A stretch of DNA of 64,000 nt, from contig NZ_CP144371.1 in NCBI RefSeq assembly GCF_036549215.1, positions 310,001-374,000 on the forward strand, given 5' to 3'. The position numbers were made by a program, and so were the translations under genes. Each line of letters starts with the position of its first letter. Position 1 is the first letter of the stretch. Shown here piece by piece: positions 1 through 11,149 of this stretch. Source of the DNA: Candidatus Blochmannia sp. SNP (GTDB taxonomy: Bacteria > Pseudomonadota > Gammaproteobacteria > Enterobacterales > Enterobacteriaceae). Below the pieces are notes generated by a model. The model saw only the letters and a list, made by a program, of their open reading frames with translations. It searched no databases and was not told the origin of the DNA.

Positions 1-50
1 TTACTAAAAATATAAAATAATTAATTGTTTATTTTAGCATATATTATATA

Positions 51-78
51 TGTTTAATGTTTAATGTTTAATGTTTAA
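51..78. repeat. four tandem copies of a 7-bp unit
   Basis: The unit TGTTTAA occurs four times head to tail without a mismatch, in an A/T-only spacer to the right of which lies the tRNA-Arg gene. It looks like a replication-slippage microsatellite. No function is evident. The rest of the first 150 bases shows nothing else I can name. Confidence 0.85.
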
Positions 79-151
79 TAATAGTATATTAATAATTATT
101 TAGTAAATCTATAATTTATATAATGTATATAACTAACTGTAATTATAATTG

Positions 152-223
152 TGTCTTCGACAGGAATTGAACCTGCAACTAACCCTTAGGAGGGGTTCGT
201 TATATCCGTTTAACTACGAAGAC
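152..223 (-). tRNA. tRNA-Arg (anticodon CCU)
   Basis: The minus strand folds into a cloverleaf. The 7-bp acceptor stem is GTCTTCG with CGAAGAC, the anticodon stem is AACCC/GGGTT around loop CTCCTAA, giving anticodon CCT, and the T loop is TTCAATT. The discriminator base is A and the 3' CCA is not encoded, so CCA must be added after transcription. It reads AGG codons, like the argW product of E. coli. Confidence 0.93.
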
Positions 224-474
224 TTGTGTTATAACAAATTTGTTAGTTTGTTGGTTTTATATTCTATGCATAATTATTTATGTATTATTTTAGGTGATTT
301 TAAAATGATAGATAAATATCATGTGTCAGAGTTAAGGGTAATTCAAAAAATGAATACTATTTCTTATAAATAAATAATTTATTAATACAATACAACATTT
401 ATATATATAGCTGACTTAAAATAAGTTGATGTATACGAATATCTATTGTCGTGATTGAGTTTTATATTTTAGTT

Positions 475-497
475 TAAAAAATCCTTATTAGGATTTT
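475..497 (-). terminator. probable intrinsic terminator of aroC
   Basis: On the minus strand an 8-bp stem (AAAATCCT with AGGATTTT) closes a 4-base loop and ends in a run of six T. The stem spans the aroC stop codon, as is common in compact operon ends. There is no other gene to its left on this strand before the tRNA. Confidence 0.6.
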
Positions 498-1552
498 CCA
501 CATTGTGCACGTTGTCTGAGTAGATGATCCATTAAAACGATAGCTATCATGGCTTCTGCTATGGGCACTATTCTTAATCCAATACATGGATCGTGACGTC
601 CTGTAGTAATGACTTGTGTTTCTTTATTTTTAGATGTAATGGTGTTTCCTGGTACTGTTATGCTTGAAGTTGGTTTAACAGCTATATGTATAATTATTGG
701 TTGTCCATTGCTAATTCCTCCTAAAATTCCTCCAGCATTATTACTTTTAAATCCATTTGATGTCATTTCATCTCGATGTTCACTACCATGCTTTGTAACC
801 ACTGAAAACCCATCTCCAATTTCTATTCCTTTTACTGCGTTAATACTCATTAGTGCATGGGCTAAATCAGCATCAAGTCTATCAAATACAGGTTCTCCTA
901 ATCCAATCGGTACATTTTCCGCTATTATTGTTATTTTTGCACCAATAGAATCTCCAGATTTTCTTAAATCGTTTATTAATGTATCTAATGCGTTTAATTG
1001 TTCAATATCAGAGCAAAAAAATGGGTTGTTATTTACTTGTTTCCAATCTTTAAAATTGCAATGAATATTGCCTATTTGCGCTAAAAATCCACGAATTTTT
1101 ATTTTTTTTATGTTAAGTAAATATTTTTTGGCAACAGCTCCCGCTGCCACTCGTACTGCTGTTTCACGCGCTGAAGAACGTCCTCCACCACGGTAATCTC
1201 TAAAGCCATATTTTTTTTCATAAGTATAATCAGCGTGACCAGGTCGATATAAATCTTTTATTTCTTCATAATCTTGAGATTGTTGATCAGTATTTTTTAT
1301 AAATAAACCTATGCTGGTGCCTGTTGTTTTTCCATTAAAAACGCCAGATAAAATTTCTACTATATCTAACTCTGATCGTTGACTAGTATAACGAGAAGAT
1401 CCTGGACGTCTACGATTTAGATCATTTTGCAGATCTTGTGTCGTTAAAGGAAGACCTGGAGGCATGCCATCAATAATACCACCTATTGCAGACCCATGAG
1501 ATTCACCGAATGTTGTAACTTTAAAAAATTGTCCAATACTATTACCAGCCAT
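488..1552 (-). CDS. aroC: chorismate synthase
   Basis: AroC converts 5-enolpyruvylshikimate-3-phosphate to chorismate, the last shared step towards Phe, Tyr, Trp and folate. It is cytosolic and needs reduced FMN. The 354 residues are close to the E. coli length (about 361). The family signatures are present: GESHGSAIG near residues 16-24, a [10 protein letters not shown] segment near 120-130, and the C-terminal GRHDPCIG block. The ATG is preceded by AAGGAA. It lies 26 bases downstream of prmB on the same strand, the arrangement also known from E. coli, so the two are probably co-transcribed. The last few residues are shorter than in E. coli but no catalytic block is missing. Confidence 0.97.
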   Translation of the reverse strand: MAGNSIGQFFKVTTFGESHGSAIGGIIDGMPPGLPLTTQDLQNDLNRRRPGSSRYTSQRSELDIVEILSGVFNGKTTGTSIGLFIKNTDQQSQDYEEIKDLYRPGHADYTYEKKYGFRDYRGGGRSSARETAVRVAAGAVAKKYLLNIKKIKIRGFLAQIGNIHCNFKDWKQVNNNPFFCSDIEQLNALDTLINDLRKSGDSIGAKITIIAENVPIGLGEPVFDRLDADLAHALMSINAVKGIEIGDGFSVVTKHGSEHRDEMTSNGFKSNNAGGILGGISNGQPIIIHIAVKPTSSITVPGNTITSKNKETQVITTGRHDPCIGLRIVPIAEAMIAIVLMDHLLRQRAQCGKS

Positions 1553-1578
1553 TATAATTTCCTTAATTATTAAATTAT

Positions 1579-2490
1579 TCAGTTGTTGTTACAAGATAAT
1601 AATTGTTTATAAGTTAACATAAACACACCTTCTCCTCCGTGATAAAGTTGTAACCAACGAAAAGGTATATTTGGAAAACATTTTATTAATGCCATTTTAG
1701 CTCTACCTACCTCGCATATAAAAATTCCATTTGTATTTAAATGATGTACAACGTTCATTAAAATTTTTTGAATTATCTTTAATCCATTATTACCTGCAGA
1801 CAAGGATATCACAGGTTCATAATGAAATTCTCTTGGTAATTTATATATATATGTATTGTTTACATAAGGAGGGTTAGTTATTATTAGATCATATTTTGAT
1901 TTTGGTAAATGTTTAAATAGATCTGAATAAATAGGAACAACACGATGTTCTAAATTGTATAATTTAATATTATGTTCGGCTACCTTCAATGCGTCTATAG
2001 AAATATCTACTGCATCTACTTCGGATTTTGGATAGACTATAGCGCTGGCAATAGCAATACATCCGCTACCCGTACCTATATCAAGAATGCGATATGGGTA
2101 CTGGGGTAATAGATTATGAAAATATGATGTGATTAGCTCTCCAATTGGAGAGCGGGGGATAAATACTCGTTTATCTACATAGAATTCTAGGCCGCAAAAC
2201 CATGATTTATTGGTCAAGTAAGGAACTGGTATGCGTTTGTTAATACGATGGTGAACTAGTTTGATTATATCTGAGCGTTCTTTCTTAGTTAGACGAGCTT
2301 GGTATATTTCTGTTGGAATATTTATAGGCAAATTTAAACTAGGCAATATTAGATGTAATGTTTCATCCCAAAAATTATTAGTACCATGACCATAAAAAAT
2401 TGGATTAGCATTCAATTGACTGCTGCTCCAGCGTAACATATCTAGTATAGTATGCATCTCTGTTAATATTTTTTTCGTTGTGTTATTCAT
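1579..2490 (-). CDS. prmB: 50S ribosomal protein L3 glutamine methyltransferase PrmB
   Basis: PrmB uses S-adenosylmethionine to N5-methylate a glutamine of ribosomal protein L3. The Rossmann SAM motif DIGTGSG is at residues 137-143 and the class-defining catalytic NPPY at 206-209, within a 303-residue protein (E. coli about 310). The paralogue PrmA/PrmC family shares NPPY. The N-terminal helical region and the position directly upstream of aroC favour PrmB over the release-factor enzyme PrmC. The start codon has an AGGAAC ribosome-binding site 12 bases upstream. It heads the prmB-aroC unit; its promoter must lie in the long spacer shared with fabB. Confidence 0.93.
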   Translation of the reverse strand: MNNTTKKILTEMHTILDMLRWSSSQLNANPIFYGHGTNNFWDETLHLILPSLNLPINIPTEIYQARLTKKERSDIIKLVHHRINKRIPVPYLTNKSWFCGLEFYVDKRVFIPRSPIGELITSYFHNLLPQYPYRILDIGTGSGCIAIASAIVYPKSEVDAVDISIDALKVAEHNIKLYNLEHRVVPIYSDLFKHLPKSKYDLIITNPPYVNNTYIYKLPREFHYEPVISLSAGNNGLKIIQKILMNVVHHLNTNGIFICEVGRAKMALIKCFPNIPFRWLQLYHGGEGVFMLTYKQLLSCNNN

Positions 2491-3340
2491 ATAGATTATA
2501 GTTCCTATAATGAGATCATTATGTGTTTATAGTGATTGTATTTGAGAATATAATGTATTTTAGGAAGAAGAGTATAAAATAAAATGATTATGTTTTTATT
2601 TCATAATACCCTATTTAGGTAGGAATTTTAGCGTAATAGTAGGTATATTTTATATAAATAAATATTTAAAAGAGAAATTTTGTTTTACACACTATGTGTG
2701 TAACATGGTGTTGTTAATTATGTGAATTATATTATGTATATTTATACACTAATCCCCGACGTTATTATAGTATACGTTCATATATATAAATAAATGAAAT
2801 TATTAATGATAAGTATAATATTAATAAAGATTGTCAATATATTCTTTTATCAAGACAGTATTCTTAATTTAAAAAATTAGTTATTAAGTTATAGATAAAT
2901 ATTCATACATTATTGATAAACTATAATTATCGTTATTGTGTTTTTTTATGACTGTGTTACGATTTTTGAACCTATAAGATGTAGCGCTATTATTTTAATA
3001 AATACTATGTCTTGATGATTAGGTTAATTATTAATTATATTTAGTCTGTTAAATATAATCAGTTGCATTAGCGATATGGTTAACATCAGCTGGTATTGTA
3101 ACAGTATAAATGTTAGTTGCAAGTAATACGTTTATATATTGTATTTTAATTGAAGGAACAGTATTTCAAATATAGGTAAAAATATTTTTGATTTTTTTGT
3201 GTAATACATAATTAGTTTCAAATGACTGATTTATTTTTATGCTAATAATTGCTTCTACACGACTAACATTTTAAGTAGTTTTTTAAGATTTAGTGCAATT
3301 TTAATACTACAAAACATCATTGTCATGAGGTATATTAAAT
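2491..3340. other. 850-bp spacer between divergent prmB and fabB
   Basis: No coding region is recognisable. It must hold the two divergent promoters, but in sequence this A/T-rich I cannot place -10 or -35 boxes with confidence. Two small hairpins are visible: an 8-bp stem TTACACAC/GTGTGTAA at 2685-2703, and a 10-bp A/T stem at 3034-3059 with a TCTG-type loop. E. coli carries other genes next to both prmB and fabB, so this may be decayed coding sequence, but no residue-level remnant is left that I can identify. Confidence 0.6.
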
Positions 3341-4555
3341 ATGAAACGTGCTGTTATCACTGGTTTAGGGATTATATCAAGCATTGGAAATAATCAGAAC
3401 GAAGTTTTAATTTCTTTAAAAAATGGTAGATCTGGAGTTACTTTTTCTAAAGAGTTAGAAGAATCAGGCATGCGTAGTCATATTTGGGGTGATATTAAAA
3501 TTAATACATCAGGATTAATTGATCGAAAAATTTCTAGATTTATGAGTGATGCATCTATTTATACCTATTTATCTATGGAACAAGCTATAGTAGATGCTGA
3601 ATTATCTGCAAGTATGATTGCTAATGATCGAACAGGATTAATTGTTGGATCTGGAGGAGGTTCGCCACGTAATCAAGTATCTGGATCTAATGGGATGCTT
3701 TCGCGCGGTTTAAGAGGGGTAGGTCCTTATATGGTGACTAAATCTATGGCTTCGGGTGTATCAGCATGTTTGGCTACTTCTTTTAAAATTCGTGGAGTTA
3801 GTTATTCTATCAGCTCTGCTTGTTCTACATCTACACATTGTATTGGCAATGCAGTTGAATTAATTCAATCAGGAAAACAATCTGTTATTTTCGCTGGAGG
3901 AGGAGAAGAATTATGTTGGGAAATGGCTTGTGAATTTGATGCTATGGGAGCGTTATCTACAAAGTACAACATGACACCGGAAAGAGCATCTCGTCCTTAC
4001 GATATTCATCGAGATGGATTTGTGATTGCAGGAGGAGGAGGAATAGTTGTAATAGAAGAATTAACGCATGCTTTAAATCGTGGTGCGCATATTTACGCAG
4101 AAATTATTGGGTATGGAGCTACATCTGATGGCTGTGATATGGTCGCTCCTTCTGGAGAAGGAGCGATTCGATGCATGAAAATGGCATTAAGAGATGTTAT
4201 TGATCCAATAGATTATATCAATGCGCATGGTACATCAACCCAAATAGGTGATATTAAAGAACTTTGGGCAATTCGTGAAATTTTTGGTGATCAGCATCCT
4301 GCTTTTTCTTCTACTAAATCAATGACCGGGCATTCATTAGGTGCTGCTGGAGTTCATGAGACCATTTTTACTTTATTAATGTTAAAATATAATTTTATTG
4401 CTCCCAGCATTAATATTGATCATTTAGATCCTTATATAAAGAATATGAATATTGTGATCAATAAACCTATTTACCGTAAATTAAGAACAGCTATGACTAA
4501 TAGTTTTGGTTTTGGAGGAACAAATGCTACATTAGTTATGAGTAAATATTCTTAA
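3341..4555 (+). CDS. fabB: 3-oxoacyl-[acyl-carrier-protein] synthase I
   Basis: FabB is the cytosolic condensing enzyme that elongates acyl-ACP with malonyl-ACP and is needed for unsaturated fatty acids. The Cys-His-His triad is complete: Cys161 in SSACSTST, His296 in NAHGTST and His331 in MTGHSLG. Length is 404 residues, as in E. coli. The C-terminal glycine-rich FGFGGTNA is intact. A GAGG ribosome-binding site sits 10 bases before the ATG. Similarity to FabB rather than FabF is based on the N-terminal [14 protein letters not shown] and the [14 protein letters not shown] block. It stands alone in a long spacer and is therefore probably monocistronic. Confidence 0.96.
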   Translation: MKRAVITGLGIISSIGNNQNEVLISLKNGRSGVTFSKELEESGMRSHIWGDIKINTSGLIDRKISRFMSDASIYTYLSMEQAIVDAELSASMIANDRTGLIVGSGGGSPRNQVSGSNGMLSRGLRGVGPYMVTKSMASGVSACLATSFKIRGVSYSISSACSTSTHCIGNAVELIQSGKQSVIFAGGGEELCWEMACEFDAMGALSTKYNMTPERASRPYDIHRDGFVIAGGGGIVVIEELTHALNRGAHIYAEIIGYGATSDGCDMVAPSGEGAIRCMKMALRDVIDPIDYINAHGTSTQIGDIKELWAIREIFGDQHPAFSSTKSMTGHSLGAAGVHETIFTLLMLKYNFIAPSINIDHLDPYIKNMNIVINKPIYRKLRTAMTNSFGFGGTNATLVMSKYS

Positions 4556-4570
4556 AATATTGTTTTAAGA
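4550..4570 (+). terminator. weak hairpin at the fabB stop codon
   Basis: An 8-bp stem, TCTTAAAA with TTTTAAGA, encloses 5 bases and overlaps the fabB stop codon. It is not followed by a T run, so it is only a weak terminator candidate. It may act as a 3' mRNA-stabilising structure instead. Confidence 0.3.
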
Positions 4571-5048
4571 TCGTTGATCATCTAACTCGTACTATAAATT
4601 TTGTATATTACATGTATGCAGTGTTATTGCTTATAAAAACTAATGTTTAGTGAGCGATATTGTGTTTGTTTCTATGAATTAGATTTGAGCATCATGAGTG
4701 ATGTTTTGATATTTTAGAAGTTAATATTTATAGTGGAGATGTGATCGTGTGAGATTATTTATTATAGGGGCAATATTTTATTATCTTTAATATATATGTA
4801 TTTTATGGTGTCATGTTTTATAAAATGTGGATTATGATGATACTTAATGTGAGTTTGTTGATTTGGATCTATATTTTTGTTTGATTTTGGTGCATAGATA
4901 TGCGTTATGTAAAAAATTAAAATATGAGAAATTTATGAAAATAGATTTACAGAATTCTATGTTCATATTGTTTTTAATTTTTAAATTATATAGGATTATG
5001 AAAGGTGACTACTTTATTTATGTATAGTGCTTTGTCTGGAGAATAAAT
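4556..5048. other. spacer between fabB and pdxB
   Basis: Apart from the hairpin at its left edge nothing codes convincingly here. All frames are stop-rich. Presumably it holds the pdxB promoter and possibly decayed sequence. Confidence 0.6.
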
Positions 5049-6182
5049 TTGAGAATTTTGGTTGATAAAGATATACCTCATATCCATAGATTATTTGGTT
5101 TACATAATGAAATAACTGTATGTGAAGGGCGTGTTATTTCTGCTAAAGATATAAGAAATATAGATATTTTGATAGTACGTTCAGTAACAAAAGTTAATCA
5201 GAAATTATTAGATGATGATTCTATAAAATTTGTAGGTACTGCAACTTCTGGAATTGATCATATTGATCAAAATTATTTAAAAAAGTATGGAATTAATTTC
5301 GTTTACGCTCCAGGAAATAATGCTATAGCAGTAGTGGAATATGTTTTTGCGGCATTATTTTGGTTAGCAGAGCGTGATAGATTTTTTTTACGTGATAAAA
5401 TTATCGGAATTGTTGGAGTAGGACATATTGGTAGTTTGTTGCATGAAAGATTACATAGTTTTGGTATACATACTTTGTTGTGTGATCCTCCATTAGCAGA
5501 AAAGAATATAAGTCAATATAAACAGTCTTGGAAGTCTTTTGAAAAATTAGTTTCTGAAGCGGACATTTTAACTTTTCATACTCCTTTAATTTATGACGGA
5601 AATTATCCTACATGGCATATGGTTGACATTGATGTTTTAGAATCATTACCTTCCAATTGCATTTTAATTAATACTTCTCGAGGTTCTGTAATAGATAATA
5701 ACGCGTTACTAAAAGTATTAGAAAATGGTAAAAAACTGAATGTAGTATTGGACGTATGGGAAACAGAGCCGGAGTTATCTTTACCCTTGTTATCTTACGT
5801 AGACATAGGTACTGCTCACATCGCTGGATACACTCTTGAAAGTAAAACACGGAGTATTATTCAAATATATAATGAGTATTGTAAATTTTTTAATATTTTT
5901 AATGCAGTTAATTTATTTGAGTTAGAGTCTTCTGTTATTTATTATCTGAAAGTACAGAAAAAAATAGATGAAATGTTGTTAAATAAATTGATTAAATTTG
6001 TGTATGACATACGTTGTGATGATTTTTTATTAAGGAGGTTTGCCACAGTACAAGGAGGATTTGATAAGATACGTAGATGTTATTTAGCTCGTAGGGAGTG
6101 GTCTTCATTGTGCGTAGAAACTTATGTAGATTATAATAATGAAATGCTAATTAATTTAGGCATAAGTGTGTGCTATATATGA
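5049..6182 (+). CDS. pdxB: erythronate-4-phosphate dehydrogenase
   Basis: PdxB oxidises 4-phosphoerythronate with NAD in the DXP-dependent pyridoxal-phosphate pathway. It belongs to the D-isomer-specific 2-hydroxyacid dehydrogenases. The NAD-binding glycine motif GVGHIG is near residue 122. The catalytic Arg lies in [10 protein letters not shown], the Glu in DVWETEPE and the His in GTAHIAGY. Its 377 residues match E. coli (about 378). The start used here is TTG preceded by TCTGGAGAATAAA, a good ribosome-binding site at suitable spacing; no ATG is nearby, so TTG is probably genuine. The C-terminal dimerisation region is present but diverged. In E. coli pdxB is followed by usg and truA; here usg is absent. 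Confidence 0.95.
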   Translation: MRILVDKDIPHIHRLFGLHNEITVCEGRVISAKDIRNIDILIVRSVTKVNQKLLDDDSIKFVGTATSGIDHIDQNYLKKYGINFVYAPGNNAIAVVEYVFAALFWLAERDRFFLRDKIIGIVGVGHIGSLLHERLHSFGIHTLLCDPPLAEKNISQYKQSWKSFEKLVSEADILTFHTPLIYDGNYPTWHMVDIDVLESLPSNCILINTSRGSVIDNNALLKVLENGKKLNVVLDVWETEPELSLPLLSYVDIGTAHIAGYTLESKTRSIIQIYNEYCKFFNIFNAVNLFELESSVIYYLKVQKKIDEMLLNKLIKFVYDIRCDDFLLRRFATVQGGFDKIRRCYLARREWSSLCVETYVDYNNEMLINLGISVCYI

Positions 6183-6681
6183 TGTTATATATATAAATAC
6201 AGTTGAATATTGTTTAAATGCTAATTTTTAATTGTGTAATGTATGTTATTTGTTATGTTTATGATTTTTAAGTGATCAGGGATTTACAATAAAAGGATAT
6301 TTTGTAAAAGATTATTTTTGTCTATTTGATAGAATATTTTTATGTGTTTTGTGTTACAGAGTGATAGTTATCATAGTGTTTGGATATAAAATACAATAAT
6401 AATTTTTTATTAAAGAAATCATTTTTATATGAAATATTTTTTGAATTAATAAGCTAATTATATATTAGTTTCTTATAATTATAAATTGATATTATGTTTA
6501 AATTTAGTCAAATTATGATTTATATATATTAATTAGGACAAAATTATTTTGTAATATATGTATTATTACTATGGGTTTTTAAAGTATCAGTTAGATGTTA
6601 TTGTTCTAATTTAGGGTTGATAGGATGTTATTAATGTTTAATATAGATGTGTTGCTATAATATAATAAAAATTGTAATGTG
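6183..6681. other. spacer between pdxB and truA
   Basis: In E. coli the semialdehyde-dehydrogenase-like gene usg lies in this position. I see no open frame or recognisable peptide left of it. The sequence is A/T-rich with many stops in all frames, consistent with complete erosion. Confidence 0.6.
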
Positions 6682-7467
6682 ATGCAAAAATTGGCTTTAG
6701 GTATTGAATATGATGGTTCTTCATATTGTGGTTGGCAAAAACAGAAAGATGCACTTAGCATTCAAAGTTGTATAGAATATGCTATAAAAAAGATAACAGC
6801 TGAGCAAGTAACTATATTTTGTGCGGGGCGTACCGATTCTGGAGTACATGCATTAGGACAGGTTGTTCATTTTGAAACTTATTCTCGACGTTCAAAATCT
6901 GCTTGGACACTAGGTATTAATCATTATTTGCCATCGAGAATTTGTGTACGTTGGGCTAAATTGGTAAATAAAGATTTTCATGCTCGCTTTAGTGCGATTT
7001 CTCGTCGTTATTGTTATGTAATCTATAATGGTTATATTAGATCTGCTTTATTATTTAGCAAAACTTGGCACTATAAAAAATATTTAGATATTAACAAGAT
7101 GTGTGCTGCTGCTCATTTCTTATTAGGAGAGAATGATTTTACTTCATTTTGCGCGGCAGGTTGTCAATCATCTTCAAAACGAAGAAAATTATATCATATA
7201 CGTATTGTACGTTCAGGGCAATGTGTTGTAATAGATATTAAAGCAAATTCTTTTATGTATCATATGGTACGAAATATCGTAGGGAGTTTAGTAAAAGTTG
7301 GTTGCGGAGACAAACCAACAACATGGGTTTTAGAGTTGTTAAGTAATTGTAATAGATCATTAGCTGGTGTAACTGCTCCAGCTAATGGTTTGTATTTAGT
7401 AGAAGTTAAATATCCTTCATATTTTTCTATTCCTTCTTCTTTTAGAGAGGAATTGTGGCGTGTGTAA
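6682..7467 (+). CDS. truA: tRNA pseudouridine(38-40) synthase TruA
   Basis: TruA isomerises uridines 38-40 in the anticodon arm of many tRNAs. The nucleophilic aspartate is Asp52 in AGRTDSGVHA, and the substrate-contact block HMVRNIVGSL is near residues 193-202. At 261 residues it is close to E. coli (about 270). I chose the ATG at 6682; a GTG immediately before it is an alternative that adds one residue. There is no strong ribosome-binding site for either. It is separated from accD by a spacer where E. coli has dedA. Confidence 0.95.
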   Translation: MQKLALGIEYDGSSYCGWQKQKDALSIQSCIEYAIKKITAEQVTIFCAGRTDSGVHALGQVVHFETYSRRSKSAWTLGINHYLPSRICVRWAKLVNKDFHARFSAISRRYCYVIYNGYIRSALLFSKTWHYKKYLDINKMCAAAHFLLGENDFTSFCAAGCQSSSKRRKLYHIRIVRSGQCVVIDIKANSFMYHMVRNIVGSLVKVGCGDKPTTWVLELLSNCNRSLAGVTAPANGLYLVEVKYPSYFSIPSSFREELWRV

Positions 7468-7818
7468 ATATATTGATATTAGTATTTTTTATTTTTGTAT
7501 ATATGTTTTATATATTTATGTTTTAACAGAAAATAAATTATAAAATAATTGTAGTTATTTTGTAAATAGCACTTATTTACATGGAGTATTTCTGTTAGAT
7601 TTTTAGAAAAATATTTTCTCTAGAATAGAGAAATAATGTTAGCATTATATTATTACGTCACTACCAATAATATTATGATTTTGTTAAGTTATATTTCGAG
7701 AGTAATATATTTCTCTTATTAAAATTTGCGTATAACGTAATATGTGTAATATTCAATATATAAATACCATGAAGTAAATATGATTTTTTAAAAATAATTT
7801 TAAAATTAAAGGTTAAAA
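7468..7818. other. spacer between truA and accD
   Basis: No gene is seen. Two small stem-loops are present: an 8-bp stem TGTAAATA/TATTTACA at 7561-7581 and a 7-bp stem TTTCTCT/AGAGAAA at 7615-7633. Neither has a T run. E. coli carries dedA here; no trace of a membrane protein is visible. Confidence 0.55.
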
Positions 7819-8682
7819 ATGAGTTGGATTGAACGAATTATTAATAAAAGCGCCATTATTCCAACCCGAAAAGTAAATATTCCAGAAGGTATATGGACTA
7901 AGTGTAACAATTGCGGGCAATTATTGTATAAAAAGGAATTAGAACGTAATTTAGAAGTGTGTCCTAAATGTGACCATCATATGGGAATTTCAGCTAGAGT
8001 ACGTTTATTTTCTTTTTTAGATCAAGATAGTACATTTGAATTAGGAAGTGAATTAGAACCTAAGGATGTTTTAAAGTTTAGAGATTTAAAAAAATATAAA
8101 GATCGTCTGCTTTCAGCACAAAAAATAACGAAAGAAAAGGATGCATTAATAGTTATGCAAGGTACTTTATATGGTATGGAGATTATCGCCGCTTCTTTCG
8201 AATTTGCTTTTATTGGTGGATCAATGTCTTCTGTAGTTGGAGCTCGTTTTGTGCATGCGGTAAATCAAGCCTTAAAAATTAGGTGCCCATTAGTTTGTTT
8301 TTCTGCAAGTGGTGGCGCTCGTATGCAGGAAGCTTTGATGTCTTTAATGCAGATGGCTAGGACTAGCGCTGCGTTGGCTAATTTACGTGCGCAATGTTTA
8401 CCGTATATTTCTGTTTTAACTAATCCTACTATGGGAGGGGTATCTGCTAGCTTAGCCATGTTAGGAGATTTAAATATTGCTGAGCCAAAAGCTCTTATAG
8501 GATTTGCCGGTCCTAGAGTTATTGAGCAAACAGTGCGGGAAAAGTTACCGTTAGGATTTCAACGTAGTGAATTTTTGTTAGAGAAGGGATCAATTGATTT
8601 GATTATTCGTAGACCAGATTTGCGGCTTAAAGTAGCGGGATTGTTGGCAAAGTTAATGAATAAACCGATACCGAAAAGTTGA
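7819..8682 (+). CDS. accD: acetyl-CoA carboxylase carboxyltransferase subunit beta
   Basis: AccD pairs with AccA to transfer the carboxyl group from carboxybiotin to acetyl-CoA, giving malonyl-CoA for FabB and other condensing enzymes. The N-terminal four-cysteine zinc ribbon is intact (Cys29, Cys32, Cys48, Cys51). The crotonase-fold carboxyltransferase signature [11 protein letters not shown] and the [10 protein letters not shown] oxyanion block follow. Length is 287 residues, against about 304 in E. coli; the difference is at the C-terminus. AAAGG precedes the ATG. It is 95 bases from folC, so the two could share a transcript, as in E. coli. Confidence 0.96.
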   Translation: MSWIERIINKSAIIPTRKVNIPEGIWTKCNNCGQLLYKKELERNLEVCPKCDHHMGISARVRLFSFLDQDSTFELGSELEPKDVLKFRDLKKYKDRLLSAQKITKEKDALIVMQGTLYGMEIIAASFEFAFIGGSMSSVVGARFVHAVNQALKIRCPLVCFSASGGARMQEALMSLMQMARTSAALANLRAQCLPYISVLTNPTMGGVSASLAMLGDLNIAEPKALIGFAGPRVIEQTVREKLPLGFQRSEFLLEKGSIDLIIRRPDLRLKVAGLLAKLMNKPIPKS

Positions 8683-8777
8683 TTACTGCAATTTATTTAA
8701 ATAGGCATTTATATGTTATTATTGTTGTTCAGATTTTTAGATTTATATGATTATAAAGTTGAAACATTGCATAAGAT

Positions 8778-10058
8778 ATGAATAAAATTTTATCTATTCC
8801 TACTGCTCAATCATCATTGAAAGAATGGTTATATTATATTGAACATTTAAGTTATGTGTCAATTGATTTAAGTCTAGATAGGGTACGAAAAATAGCTATT
8901 GATCTTGATCTGATACATCCCGCAGCATATGTTATTTTAGTGGGAGGTACAAACGGTAAAGGAACGACATGTAGTGTATTAGAAACTATTTTATTAAATA
9001 ATAATAATACGGTCGGTTTGTATACTTCACCTCATTTACTTTCTTATAATGAACGGATCCGTATTTGTGGAAAAGAACTGCCGGATTCTATTCATATTAC
9101 AGCAATGTCTGCTATAGAAAATGCTCGTAATCAGATTGTATTGACTTATTTTGAATTTGTTACTTTATCAGCTTTATATATGTTTAAGCAGGAAAAATTA
9201 GATTTAATCATTCTCGAGGTTGGATTAGGTGGTAGATTAGACGCTACTAATATTGTCGATCCTGATATTTCTGTAATCACTAATATTGCAATAGATCATA
9301 CTGAGTTTTTAGGAACAAGTCGTGATATGATTGCACAAGAAAAATCTGGTATTTTTCGCCCTAATAAACCGGTAGTAATTGGTGATAGTTGTCTTCCAAT
9401 AACCATAAGTAAAATGGCTAAATATTATAGGGCGATACTGTTCATACGGGGACGTGATTGGGATTTTTATGCTTATGAAAATAAATGGATGTGGTGGGGT
9501 CGTTTTGGTTACAATCGTTTGTTATATGATTTACCATTACCTCTAATTCCATTAGAAAATGCTGCCACTGCATTAAGTGTGTTGTATTGGTTACCTTTTT
9601 CGGTTACCAAAACAGCTATATGCCATGGGTTACGAGTTGCTAATTTACCAGGACGTTTCCAAATAATCACTCATAGACCGCTTGTGATTTTAGATGTAGG
9701 TCATAATCCTCATGCCGCTAATTATTTGGCTAGACGATTAGCTGCAATTCTTTTAGAAAGAATAGGCAGTGTAAGAATAGTTATAGGAATGTTAAAAACT
9801 AAAGATATTCAGGGTACCATATGTTGTTTAAGTCGTTTGATTAATGTTTGGTATTGTTCTAGCTTAGATACACCATTTTCTGCAAGTTCTGATGAACTTT
9901 CTGCTTTTTTACTTGATTTTAATGTTCATAAATTTGGTAATATATTAGAAGCTTGGAATCAAGCTATGTCTGATGCTACATTTGATGATTGTGTTATAGC
10001 ATTTGGGTCATTTCATACTGTAAGTCCAATTATGAGAAAAATAATGAATACCTATTAG
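8778..10058 (+). CDS. folC: bifunctional dihydrofolate synthase / folylpolyglutamate synthase
   Basis: FolC adds glutamate to dihydropteroate and lengthens the polyglutamate tail of folates, using ATP. It is a Mur-ligase-family protein. The P-loop GGTNGKGTT is at residues 56-64, the HLLSYNERIRI segment around 83-93, and the second-domain DVGHNPHAA block near 311-319. Its 426 residues match the family length (E. coli about 422). It works downstream of FolE, also in this window, in folate synthesis. In E. coli accD and folC are adjacent, as here. Confidence 0.95.
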   Translation: MNKILSIPTAQSSLKEWLYYIEHLSYVSIDLSLDRVRKIAIDLDLIHPAAYVILVGGTNGKGTTCSVLETILLNNNNTVGLYTSPHLLSYNERIRICGKELPDSIHITAMSAIENARNQIVLTYFEFVTLSALYMFKQEKLDLIILEVGLGGRLDATNIVDPDISVITNIAIDHTEFLGTSRDMIAQEKSGIFRPNKPVVIGDSCLPITISKMAKYYRAILFIRGRDWDFYAYENKWMWWGRFGYNRLLYDLPLPLIPLENAATALSVLYWLPFSVTKTAICHGLRVANLPGRFQIITHRPLVILDVGHNPHAANYLARRLAAILLERIGSVRIVIGMLKTKDIQGTICCLSRLINVWYCSSLDTPFSASSDELSAFLLDFNVHKFGNILEAWNQAMSDATFDDCVIAFGSFHTVSPIMRKIMNTY

Positions 10059-10639
10059 CTTATTTATGGTTTTGATATCAGTAGTGAATCAATGTGTTAG
10101 TACATAATATCTAATTTAATAATAATTAAAAATTATTAATTTTTAGTGGTTGAGATGCTATAGTGTTTATAAATTATATCTATTTTAGTAAGTTTACTGC
10201 AACACTAGTAATTCAATAAACCTAGATAAATTTTTATATGGTCGATATTTATTTTTTGCAATGTTTTTCTGGAATAACAGAATAAGAGTAGATTTAATTT
10301 TTTTATGTTTTAGTTAACTTATATAAATTAAATAGTTGTGATTATATTATTTTATGATGTAAAGACAGAAAATATTTTTAAGAATATTTCATATAATATT
10401 AAGGTGTTGATCTTGTACAATATAAAAATAATTATACTCATATAATATATGTAATGCGTGATTAGAATTTATATAATTATCAATGTAAGTTGTATAAGAT
10501 ATACATAATTATACAAAATAATTTTATAATTATATGAAATAAATCATTTAATAAATAGTTATAAATCGATCTTTAATAAAATATTAAAAGTAAAGATATT
10601 TGGATTATTTGTTCATGAGAACACAATAATTTAGTATTG
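10059..10639. other. spacer between folC and the nuo operon
   Basis: No coding region is recognisable. It should contain the nuo promoter. TATAAT- and TATACT-like hexamers occur around 10433-10446, but spacing to any TTG-type -35 box is poor and such hexamers are expected by chance in this composition. No transport or regulator gene precedes nuoA here. Confidence 0.55.
10120..10144 (+). terminator. possible folC terminator (A/T hairpin with T5)
   Basis: An 8-bp pure A/T stem, TAATAATT with AATTATTA, encloses three bases and is followed by ATTTTT. The position about 60 bases after the folC stop suits a terminator, but an A/T-only stem is weak and could be chance. Confidence 0.35.
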
Positions 10640-11149
10640 ATGAAAGTAATTAATAATAAAATAAAAAAGGTATATAATTTGTGTAATACTCATTATTTAG
10701 GCGTGATAGCATTTATAGCTGGTATTTTTGTTTTGTGTATTTTTATGTTGTTGTGTGGATATTTTTTGGGAGGACGTTCCGATTTACATATTAAAAATGT
10801 ACCATTTGAATCAGGTATTGGATCCGTAGGTGATGCTAGAATAAGATTTTCCGTTAAGTTTTATTTGATCGCGATGGTGTTTGTAGTTTTTGATATAGAG
10901 GGTATATATGTGTACGTTTGGGCAGTATCCATACGAGATGTAGGTTGGATGGGATTTAGTGAGATTTTTATTTTTATCTTTGTTTTGTTAGCCAGTTTAG
11001 TATATTTAGTAAGAATTGGTATGTTTGATTGGACAGAACAATCAATGCGATATGAAAATCGTGTGAATAATTTTGATTTTGGTACTACAAAACGATTAAA
11101 AAATAGCACAAGGAAACAAAAGTATGAAATATACTTTAACGACAGCTAG
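10640..11149 (+). CDS. nuoA: NADH-quinone oxidoreductase subunit A
   Basis: NuoA is a small membrane subunit of the complex I arm next to the quinone site. Three hydrophobic segments are visible, around residues 20-45, 75-97 and 103-125. The conserved loop [16 protein letters not shown] contains the family-typical NVPFESG. The protein is 169 residues from the ATG chosen here (a TTG one codon earlier is possible), against about 147 in E. coli; the extra length is at both ends. The stop lies 26 bases inside nuoB. It is the first gene of the operon. Confidence 0.95.
   Translation: MKVINNKIKKVYNLCNTHYLGVIAFIAGIFVLCIFMLLCGYFLGGRSDLHIKNVPFESGIGSVGDARIRFSVKFYLIAMVFVVFDIEGIYVYVWAVSIRDVGWMGFSEIFIFIFVLLASLVYLVRIGMFDWTEQSMRYENRVNNFDFGTTKRLKNSTRKQKYEIYFNDS

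Noticed and set aside
149-373. 74-codon plus-strand open frame
   Set aside because: It runs through the antisense of tRNA-Arg(CCU) and shows no protein family features.
609-1064. 151-codon plus-strand open frame inside aroC
   Set aside because: It is the antisense shadow of a strongly conserved aroC; no ribosome-binding site.
10413-10446. Promoter-like TTGTAC and TATAAT/TATACT hexamers before nuoA
   Set aside because: The spacings (14 or 22 bases) are poor and such hexamers are expected by chance in this composition.
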